Origin: Calliopum simillimum
Lineage: Eukaryota > Arthropoda > Insecta > Diptera > Lauxaniidae
Assembly: GCA_951812925.1 (NCBI GenBank)
Contig: OX638371.1
Location: 82,469,697 to 82,533,696, forward strand
DNA: 64,000 bases
Direction: 5' to 3'
Within the stretch, counting starts at the first letter, position 1. Each line of letters begins with the position of its first letter. Of this stretch, positions 55,701 through 64,000 are shown in pieces. The notes under the pieces are model-generated. The model did no database searches. It worked only from the letters and a program-made list of their open reading frames with translations, and was not told the DNA's origin. The translations under genes and the position numbers were made by a program.

Positions 55701-58660
55701 TACAATCATTTGGAAGAATAAAATGATGTTACCTGGAAAGTTTTGCGGGATTTCTGCAAATGGGTTATTTTATAGATTTCGATGTGCTCTTTCAGAATTT
55801 CAACTTTGCTACCTCGAATCGTGTTCGCTCGCGCCGCCATATTGGAAAAATGGCGCCCATACTCAGTTTTTTACAAACATCTCTCTAACGGTTACATTTG
55901 GAGAAAAATATCGTGGAGCAATATTGTACCTTATAAAATTTTCTATAAAATGACCTTTCAATTGTTTTCGTACAACTTATAACTCAGGAGATATCCTTAA
56001 TCAAAATTTGGAAAAAAATTTGTAAATTGTGCATGCCGCTTATGAGTAGGCACAGTTATGTGTTGAGCTTAAAATTACGATAACTCATGAACGGTGAATC
56101 ACACGATTAAAGTAAAAATATTTGTTTATAGGGAATTACTTGTACTACAAGCCACATATGTTTTTTTTCCGTATAAACTATAGTTAAGGAGATATTTTTT
56201 GAATAAACCAGAAATTTAGAAAAAAACCGTTTTTTCAAAATAGCTCCAAAACAGTTCGTCCTAGAAAAAATATTGTTCATTGTTCATATGTAGCTTGTAG
56301 TACAAGTAATTTCCTATAAATAAATATTTTTACTTTAATCGTGTGATTCACCGTTCATGAGTTATCGTAATTTTAAGCTCAACACATAACTGTGCCTACT
56401 CATAAGCGGCATGCACAATTTACAAATTTTTTTCCAAATTTTGATTAAGGATATCTCCTGAGTTATATGAATGGGTTTTTTTGAAAGTGGAATAAGTCCA
56501 CTTTTTCATAAACTGAGATATTGAAGGGTTTGCGTACGACTCAATTTAAAAATATTGGCAAGCGCTATTTAACTGGTGTTAAGTGTTTACCACTGTAAAT
56601 TTACCAAATTTTGTTATGCTGTAAAAATTTTTACAGGTGTAATAGAAAATAGTCGAGTTTTTTTGGTCTGAATGGACTTATTCCACTTTCATTTATAATA
56701 AATTTAAAAATTTGTTATACTTTTGTATGACTTACTCCATTTTTACTCACAAAATATTTTGTAAACTAAAGCAAAGGAAAGTTAAAACTTAGAAAAATTT
56801 TACTTTAAAAACTGTAGTTGTTTTTTTTTCTTTTATTTTTGCCCAAATAGGGCTCTGGGAAATAATTACAACAATAACAAAAACAAAAAGTTCTTGTCGG
56901 ACCTACTTTCGGAGGTATAGCCATCGGAAGATCGAGATATATCTTTTATAAAAACTGTTATAAGTTGGGCACCCCTACAAGGATTTCAATAATGTTAGTG
57001 TCATACGAAAGATATATTAATTTGCTATAAAATCAACCCGAAAAAATTTTTAATGCGAGTGGTGGTTATGGAGATATTGCAAATTTCCAGAAATTTTGAT
57101 ATTTTTTTTTTTTTAAAGCACTATTTTTCCAAAAACTGTATCATTAACGCATAGTTTTAGTAACATAATATGAAAGCCCAATTTATTTCCTTTCATCTAA
57201 CATGTAATTTGTACCTGATTTCTTGCACTAGCATACTTTTTTTTATAGGAAAACAAAAAAGTAAACTAAAGAAATTTTCATGAAATTTTGCAAAACATTA
57301 CAAGAACAACAATAATACCAGCAACAACAACAACAAAAATAACAATAACAACAATAACGATGTTTTTGCATAGTTTTCGATCAATTCCGATTCCTGTAGA
57401 CTTTTCGATGCTTTTCAATAACTTACTTTTTTGTTTTCCTATAAAAAAAAATTTGTAATGCAAGAAATCAGGCACAAATTACATGTTGAATGAAAAGAAA
57501 TAAATTGAGCTTTCATTTAATGTTACTAAAACTATGCGTTAATGATACAGTTTTTGGAAAAATAGTGCTTTAAAAAAAAAAATTATCAAAATTTTCGTGA
57601 AATTTGCAATATCTCTAAAACCCCCACTCGCATTAAAAATTTTTTCAGGTTGATTTTATAGAAAATTAACATGTCTTTCGTATGACACTTATATTATTAA
57701 AATCCTTTCAGGGGTTCCCAACTTATAATAGTTTTTATAAAAGATATATCTCGATCTTCCGATGGCTATATCTCCGAAAGTAGGTCCGACAAGAACTTTT
57801 TGTTGTTGTTGTTGTTGTAATAATTTCCCAGAGCCCTATTTGGGCAAAAATAAAAGAAAAAAAAACAACAACAGTTTTTAAAGTAAAATTTTTCTAAGTT
57901 TTAATTTTCCTTTGCTTTAGTTTACAAAATATTTTGTGAGTAAAAATGGAATAAGTCATACAAAAGTATAACAAATTTTTAAATTTATTATAAATGAAAG
58001 TGGAATAAGTCCATTCAGACCAAAAAAACTCGACTATTTTCTATTACACCTGTAAAAATTTTTACAGCATAACAAAATTTGGTAAATTTACAGTGGTAAA
58101 CACTTAACACCAGTTAAATAGCGCTTGCCAATATTTTTAAATTGAATTAAAAGCAATATCTTCTGTCTAGCAGTAGATGAAAAAATGGACTTATTCCACT
58201 TTCAAAAAAATCATTTTTGTAAAAATGCTTTTCATGAAAAGTTCTTTTGAGAAATTTATGATGAAATCGTGGTCTAACGAGTCTGTAATTTTCAATATAA
58301 AAAGAGGACATATATAGCTAGCTATAACTACCATAAACTCAATTTTTCTGGAATTGGACTTATTCCACTTTCAAATAAACCCATTCATATGTCGTACGAA
58401 AACAATTGAAAGGTCATTTTTATAGAAAATTTTATAAGCTACAATATTGCACCACTATATTTTTCTCCAAATGTAACCGTTAGAGAGATGTTTGTAAAAA
58501 ACTGATTTTGGGCGCCATTTTTCCAATATGGCGGCGCGAGCGAACACGATTCGAGGTAGCAAAGTTGAAATTCTGAAAGAGCACATCGAAATCTATAAAA
58601 TAACCCATTTGCAGAAATCCCGCAAAACTTTCCAGGTAAAACTACCAAATGACTGTACTA
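55701..58660. repeat. Large foldback with nested foldback
   Basis: Arms of about 280 to 770 bp: ACCTGGAAAGTTTTGCGGGA, CTTTGCTACCTCGAATCGTG and GCGCCGCCATATTGG, mirrored at 58.4 to 58.65 kb. The left arm itself continues into a smaller inverted pair around 56250. Confidence 0.85.
56469..58388. mobile_element. TA-flanked foldback inserted in the larger one
   Basis: TGAATGGGTTTTTTTGAAAG faces CTTTCAAATAAACCCATTCA, with GTGGAATAAGTCCA and its reverse repeated several times. The arms run on through AAACAACAAC tracts and CGACCTACTTTCGGAG. The interrupted site is intact at 42080. Confidence 0.85.
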
Positions 58661-58861
58661 TCAAAAGAAAATGATTTTGAATCTAAAATTTTCAACACTT
58701 AACGGCGCTAAAAGCAAACACGTTTGTTTTAAAATCTTGTGTTTTTAAATCAAAAGTATTGCTTTTAAATCAAAAGCATATACGGTTAAAGTAAATTTCT
58801 TTTTTTAGTGTATAACTTACGACTTGTCGACTTACAAATAATAAATAAATAACATACACAC

Positions 58862-58897
58862 CCCTTTTGCAATAACATCTGCTAAATTTCTTCTCAC
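58862..58897 (-). CDS. Micro-exon, 36 bp, RR type
   Basis: Encodes VRRNLADVIAKG. Acceptor tttcatag; donor gtgtgtat, weaker than the others. It is close to the 36.7-kb exon over its first half (VRRNIAQAL versus VRRNLADVI). Confidence 0.7.
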
Positions 58898-58957
58898 CTA
58901 TGAAATTAATGGAAATTTACAAAATTTTTCATGTATTCCAAAAATTTTTTTTTAATA

Positions 58958-59415
58958 ACCGTATTCACGATCTTGTTGCATCGTAGCAAATGCAAAATTC
59001 TTTGAAATTACAAAAACAAATTCTATTGATTTTTCAAAAGCAAGAGTAAAGACCAAATTTGCAAGACAAAAACCTATTGCACGATTGATTTCCAAGAGTC
59101 TATTGTGATTGATTTTATTTTTTCGTTTGTGATTGGTACAATTGCTTAGCGACTTTTATTTTTTTGACAACAGTTTTTGTCACAAATTAACAAAACTGTG
59201 ATTTTCTTCTCAATAACTCAAAAACATTCAAAGAACTTTCTTTTAACTCAAAATGAGATACCAAATAAATTTTAAGTTCAAAAAATGTTTGACAGCAAAA
59301 CAAAAAACAGCTGTCCTGAAACGTTTGCAATAGCAATTTCCAACAGTGTATGCTCACAGTTATTTACTCTTGCAAATTTGCATTTGCTACGATGCAACAA
59401 GATCGTGAATACGGC
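58958..59415. mobile_element. TA-flanked MITE with CCGTATTCACGATC termini
   Basis: CCGTATTCACGATCTTGTTG...ATGCAAA faces its exact reverse at the right end; about 40 bp of terminal repeat. 458 bp and noncoding. Confidence 0.8.
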
Positions 59416-59771
59416 TAATATGAGTTGTTTTTAAATAACCTTCTTAATCACTAAAAACGGAACATGTTTTAGCACGTACTCATGCACACTTTTGTCTGTA
59501 GAAACTTTGAAAAACTAAAACTTTATCGCTTTAAGTGTACAAAAAAGGATCATGAAATTCGAAAATGGTCGAGTTAGTTATAAAAAAGTTATAATAAATA
59601 TGAATGAAAAATGTAGAATCAAATTACTAAATAAAAGTCGACAAAAATTAGAAAAACAGTTAGAGATTTTCTAAAAATGAAAATTCGGTCAAAGTCCGTT
59701 TATAAGTAAAACAAAAGGCTGAAGAAAATTTTAGGTATTTTTAGATAATGTTTGTAAAAAATGTTATTTAC

Positions 59772-59804
59772 CCACTTGACACGTTCTTTCTCAGGATTAT
59801 TCAA
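59772..59804 (-). CDS. Micro-exon, 33 bp
   Basis: Encodes LNNPEKERVKW. Acceptor ttttatag, donor gtaaataa, phase 0. Confidence 0.75.
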
Positions 59805-59955
59805 CTATAAAATAAATTGGTAGCATTAATTTCGCTATACTCATATAAAGAAATTTTTAAAAATACTAATGTTCTTTAATAAAATATTCGGAGTACAGCG
59901 AAAAATTTATTTTATTTAATATAAATTTTTTGCTATCATATATAAATTTAAATAC

Positions 59956-59994
59956 CATTATATCTTCTTGTTCTTCTCGACGCCTTCTCATGCT
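59956..59994 (-). CDS. Micro-exon, 39 bp, Arg/Glu-rich
   Basis: Encodes SMRRRREEQEDIM. Acceptor ttctacag, donor gtatttaa, phase 0. Strongly charged; with the exon at 60.53 kb it would form a helical or coiled stretch. Confidence 0.8.
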
Positions 59995-60528
59995 CTGTAG
60001 AAATAGAGATCTTGTTTTTAGTAATTTTATAGAACGATTGTCAATTATATGGGTGATACTCTGAAAAATCTACCATGCCTTTTTTTGTTCTCAATTATTT
60101 TTTATAAATTTTTTATAACTTAAGGATAAAGAATATGAACGCCTTAACTTCTGGAATAGGTTTAAGTTTAAACCATTTAAAAAATTTGACTTCACTTGTT
60201 TTCAGTATATTTTGAAAAATAAGTTAAAAATTTTGAAAATTGGAGCAAACTTGACTGTGTTAAATAAATAGTTAACATATAAATTTGAACTGTATATATA
60301 AATTTAAGCCACGCGGCATGGAATGAGGCTTTTTTCGGAGAACCACCCCTATATCCAATATACGGGTTAATACAAATTCCGGATAGGCCAAATAATTTTT
60401 AAAAATATATTTTTTTTTATATATATAATTTTTTTGAAATTGTTGATGAAATTATCAATTTTGTTTCCTTTTTAGAAATGAACCAGTATTTCTTAGCTTA
60501 AAAAGCAAAATATTTAATGTATAATTAC

Positions 60529-60561
60529 CAGCTCCCTTTCTTGTTCTCGTCTTATTCTTTC
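60529..60561 (-). CDS. Micro-exon, 33 bp, Arg/Glu-rich
   Basis: Encodes ERIRREQEREL. Acceptor ttccatag, donor gtaattat, phase 0. All residues favour a charged helix. Confidence 0.8.
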
Positions 60562-60741
60562 CTATGGAAATAAATTGAAAAGAATTTCGTTATTGAATAA
60601 TGATTTTCTATGTATGGTTTTATCAACAAGAATCTCCCAAAAATCTCAATAGTCCCATCTTCGGCTTAGTTTTTTTGTCAGTAGTCCCTTCAAAAACTAA
60701 AATAAATTCACTAATGACTTCAATTGTTTAAAACTATTTCG

Positions 60742-60891
60742 TCGCTGACTTGTAAAACGGCCCTAATTGACATTTATTTTTTTAAAATCCAGTTTATTAC
60801 ATATTCCTGAAAACCAACCTTAATACACCTAAAATATGTAATGAACTGGATTAAAAAAAAATGTCAATTAGGGCCGTTGTACAAGTGAGCG
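60742..60891. repeat. 150-bp hairpin
   Basis: ACGGCCCTAATTGACATTTA...ATCCAGTT.ATTACATATT pairs with its reverse across a loop of about 40 bp. Confidence 0.85.
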
Positions 60892-60938
60892 AAGATATAA
60901 AATAAAAATAACAGAAAAAAAAACACAAAAATATCTTT

Positions 60939-61216
60939 TTTCGTTGTATTTTGCGATGCTGAATCCGAATCTGGAAAATACAAAAACACTTGTAACTTTT
61001 CCAGCTGTGAAGATTCAGACGGCAAACTTTGTGTGGGTATTTCGAATTCGCAATGATAAATATTTTTGTTCAAAAATACCTTGTCTAGTTATACAACCTC
61101 CGATATTGCAAAGAACAGTAATTTCTTAACTTTTAGGTTAAAATATCCCAAATATTGTACGAGGTGTAGCGATTTTGAAGCAAGATTCGAACTGAGCATC
61201 GCAAAAAACATCGAAA
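60939..61216. repeat. Inverted-repeat element of the GCTGAATCCGAATC family
   Basis: TATTTTGCGATGCTGAATCC faces GAGCATCGCAAAAAACATCG. The words match the arms at 30.78 kb (CAATGCTTAATCCGAATCCGG) and 63.47 kb. Confidence 0.65.
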
Positions 61217-61276
61217 ATTACTAGTTTTGTTAATTTTTGTAATTTTCAAAATAAATTTAAAACTATGTAAAAATAC

Positions 61277-61300
61277 CTCTTCAGCTTGTTGTTGCAGCAT
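61277..61300 (-). CDS. Micro-exon, 24 bp, Gln-rich
   Basis: Encodes MLQQQAEE. Acceptor ttttgcag, donor gtattttt, phase 0. Confidence 0.75.
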
Positions 61301-61399
61301 CTGCAAAATAAATAAAAAATTTGTGAATAAATGACAAATGTGTCCTAGGTCCCACACAACAGGGAATTTAGTTTTGGCAGTATTTTGATATACACATAT

Positions 61400-62880
61400 C
61401 ATATACAGTGAGAAGCAAAACTATCAGCATGTTTGCTGCTATAGCGTCCATTCCGCTTACATGACCAACAAGTTATATGAAGCAAACGGAAGTTTCGAAA
61501 ACTTACTGACTGACAGTTTTGCACCACTTTAACTGATTTGCATACAGATCTGGAACGTGAAATTTTCCTAGTTTAAAAAAACTTGGGCATAAGATAAATT
61601 TTGATAATTAAAGCAAAAAAAAAAAAAACAATTTTACTATTTGTGCTTGATATCAAGGTCTTTTGTGCTTGTTTATCAAAAAATAAATAGTTTCATCCGT
61701 ATGTTTATGATTTCCAATATGCTTATGTCATTTATTGTTTACATAGTTTCTGCACAAGACCTATAATCTGATATTTTTTTTTGTTAAAAATAACCAGGAA
61801 GGACTTATGACCGGCATTCTAGACTACTTTGTGGCGTGTATATGGGCATATCCGAAAATAATCTGCTCTTATATGACCCAGGTCTTAAGAAACATTTTTT
61901 TTCCATGTTTAATTACCAAATGTGGTGGAATATATTCCCAGACGTATAAAATGAAATTCCCAATAGGTGAACAAAAAAATTTCGACCCGAGATGGTGTCA
62001 CAGGTCCTAAAATTCTGAAAAAATTCTAGCAAATTCTTTGATGAAAAATAAATTGATTTTGTTACGATATTTTTTTAAATTAAGCGCCCCCTGCCAAGCA
62101 AAAAATTAAAAACGAAAAATTTGGGGTAAAAAAATGCGATTTTTGGCGATATGCGTTACAATACAATCGTGCATAAAGTGCTGTTCGCACGTTACAAAAA
62201 ACAGAAGTCGTTGTGAAGATCAATGTACATTTTCAAAATTTTTTGGGAATTTTCCAGTATAAACGAAAAAAGCAAAATCCTCCAAAGAAAGAAGAATATT
62301 TGAGCATATCGAAACTGCTTTTGAGGGAATCAAAGAGTCCTTCATTCGTACACTCGTCTTGCGCACGTTACGTTGCGAAAGTTAAAATTTTTATTTTATA
62401 TATATACATAGGCTATCGAAAATTGATGTAGCCAATTTCCAATTGACTTAAGCACATTATATTCGCTTGATTTATTTGTGGAAAAGGATGTAAAGATGGG
62501 CAGTGCACACAAAAGTAAAATTTTTTCTAGGCACCGCATCTCACGGTAAAAAAACACTGTTGCAGCTCAACCACTGCATCGGTTTTTATGAAATTTGGAA
62601 TGCAACGTTATTAAAGACATTTTGTTATGTAGCTGCCGGTGCAACGCCCCTAAAAGCGAAATGCATTTCCGCGGCTAAACCGGTGGACCAATTTTTAGGA
62701 AACTCGGAATGGGGATTGAACCCTTAGAAAGCATATTAAAAACTTTAGTTATTTTGTGGGCAATACCACTAGCCTAGTGGCAAAATGCGCTTTTACGGCA
62801 ACTTTATAATTTTTCTCTTGGTTGACCTTTTTTCGGATATGCCCATATATTATTACAAAGTATATTCTTTTTAAGTTTAA
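61400..62880. other. Intron stretch without a recognised gene
   Basis: Starts with CAGTGAGAAGCAAAACTATC, which looks like a lone Tc1-type end, but I find no partner. No exon with good splice sites is seen. Open frames here (for example near 62.5 kb) have no coding look. Confidence 0.4.
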
Positions 62881-62887
62881 TACATAC

Positions 62888-62944
62888 CCTTTTTCTTTCT
62901 TCGGCTCTTGCAGCTCTTCCCTGTTGTAAGCGTAATCTTCTCTT
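62888..62944 (-). CDS. Most 5' micro-exon in the window, 57 bp, basic
   Basis: Encodes KRRLRLQQGRAARAEERKR. Acceptor ctttatag, donor gtatgtat, phase 0. It starts behind an acceptor, so it is not the first exon; the start codon must lie beyond position 64000. Confidence 0.8.
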
Positions 62945-63304
62945 CTATAAAGTAAGTAAATTTTCATTATCTAGAACAGAAACATGACAGCAAAATAATT
63001 TGAAATAAATTTGGCAATATTTTTTTGTACGCTTCCCAAATTCGCACTTTTTTACAGTAAATTTTGTTTAGCGATGAAGCTCATTTCTGTTTTTGGTAGC
63101 TTTCTCAATGTGGAGTGCCTTCTGATGAGATTAGTTCGACAAACTACATCATAAATATGCATCATCAGGCCAAAATTTTAATTTCCAGAATGGAGTTTTT
63201 GAAATGCTTCCTAATTGGCTTTAAATAAAATAATCTTCTTACTAAGAGAAAATGGTCTAATGGTATAGTTTTGTAATTTTAAATCCTCTTTCTCCTATCA
63301 CACC

Positions 63305-63795
63305 TATCTTCAATCAAAAATAATTGTCAAAAATATGCCTAATGAAACGGTTCGCGGCATTTTATTCCAGCCATTTAATAGCTTCGAAATCTGTTCCGAA
63401 TGAAAAACTAGCTGATCGTTTTTTTAAAACATCGAAAAACGGTAGGTACCTACGTTTGAAAGTACTTGTCAACCGAATCCGGTCTCGGAATTGCTCTATC
63501 ATTTTCAGTTTTTGAAATATTCTAACCTAAAAGTTGAAAAACTTGATTTTCGAAATTATATAGAGGACGCCCGATAAACTTCCATGTTTCATTTTAAAGT
63601 GGTCATAGATTTTTCGTGAACGAGAAATTTTTGTTTAGTTGTTTTTTATTCTTCATATGAACCTTATTTAAAAAAAAAAAACGATCAATAAGCATTTCAT
63701 TAAGAACAGATTCTGAAACTATGAAATAGCTGGAATAAGATGTCGTGAATCGTTTCATTAGACATATTTTAGACAATTATTTTTGATTGAAGATG
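63305..63795. repeat. Inverted-repeat element at the right edge
   Basis: ATCTTCAATCAAAAATAATTG...CTAATGAAACG faces CGTTTCATTAGAC...CAATTATTTTTGATTGAAGAT. The centre carries CCGAATCCGGTCTCGGAATTG, linking it to the 30- and 61-kb families. Confidence 0.75.
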
Positions 63796-64000
63796 GGTTT
63801 GTAGTATTCCTAGCGATGCAAATTTTTATGACATATGCAAAGTTTAAAATTTTAAACAGTAAGTCTTCTAGATGTCGTCTTTCATTTGGCGCCTGAACAT
63901 TGAGCCTTATTCACTTGACTTACCAAGAAATAGAGGCATGAGTAGGCATTAGTAGAACCAGGACACAAAAAATCTTAAAAAACTCGTCATTCGAAAATAC

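Noticed and set aside
57290..57370. CAA/ACAACAACAATAACA simple repeat read as a poly-Gln or poly-Asn coding run
   Set aside because: It is a low-complexity loop of the nested foldback with its reverse near 57800, not a coding repeat.
55723..58648. Two matching open frames starting GKFCGISANGLFYRF on opposite strands
   Set aside because: They are the two arms of one foldback and match the 42-kb copy; the residues do not resemble any family I know.
62213..62727. Frames of 72 and 74 residues near the right end
   Set aside because: No splice context, no motifs, and opposite in strand to the host gene.
63860..63935. Possible minus-strand exon ending TTCTTG before a gtaagtca donor near 63920
   Set aside because: No acceptor at a suitable distance; the best one gives a 50-nt exon that is out of phase.
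1..64000. CRISPR arrays, rRNA genes, bacterial operons, origins
   Set aside because: None found. Regular repeats here are transposon-derived, and the genome is eukaryotic by its introns and splice sites.

Overview
This is AT-rich nuclear DNA from an insect, most likely a brachyceran fly. I infer Diptera from the mix of mariner, hAT, pogo-like, copia and Jockey-type relics and from a 142-bp tandem repeat that ends in a CAGACAGACGGACATGGCT-like tail, which is familiar from fly intergenic DNA. The species cannot be named from the sequence. There are no bacterial-style genes, and almost every long open frame is a chance frame inside repeats.

The main content is a very large gene, or two adjacent genes, on the minus strand, built almost entirely of micro-exons. 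I can place 37 micro-exons of 21 to 84 bp, each between a credible acceptor and donor. Every one is a multiple of three, begins and ends in phase 0, and is open in the shared frame. Introns run from about 70 bp to about 8 kb. Reading 5' to 3' (high to low coordinates), 26 micro-exons from 62.9 kb to 21.0 kb give about 364 residues rich in Arg, Glu, Gln and Cys-Pro. They lead into one large terminal exon (20931 to 20194) encoding a complete Ulp1/SENP-type SUMO cysteine protease domain of 245 residues, with His, Asp, Gln and Cys catalytic residues in place. The true 5' end lies beyond the right edge. Past the protease stop codon the same style of exon resumes: 11 exons from 15.4 kb to 1.2 kb encode about 168 residues rich in Gln, Asn, Tyr, Ser and Cys-Pro-Pro. 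They are either a second, neighbouring micro-exon gene or an alternative 3' half that skips the protease exon, and they run off the left edge.

The exons fall into recurring types (an RR type beginning V/I/M-R-R, and a CP type with a central Cys-Pro) and several are clear tandem duplicates: 36.7/38.0 kb, 39.3/40.8 kb, 3.76/7.63 kb and 1.2/7.43 kb. Among the duplicates nearly all codon differences change the amino acid, which suggests fast or diversifying evolution. Micro-exon genes of this architecture are known as secreted effectors in other parasites and insects (schistosome MEGs, aphid bicycle genes). A link of that layout to a SUMO protease is the part I have not seen described.

The introns are packed with transposons, mostly foldback or terminal-inverted-repeat elements, often nested one inside the loop of another. 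Best resolved are a hAT relic with a perfect 8-bp target duplication (31.17 to 33.44 kb) inside a larger foldback and itself carrying a TA-flanked MITE; two pogo-like relics with transposase C-terminal remnants (11.6 and 45.6 kb); a deleted mariner (51.1 kb); a copia relic (39.5 kb); a non-LTR RNase H relic (16.3 kb); and several MITEs and near-perfect hairpins. Two small candidate genes lie at 25.9 to 26.4 kb and 26.9 to 27.4 kb on the minus strand. All boundaries were read by eye; splice sites and repeat limits need transcript and alignment support.
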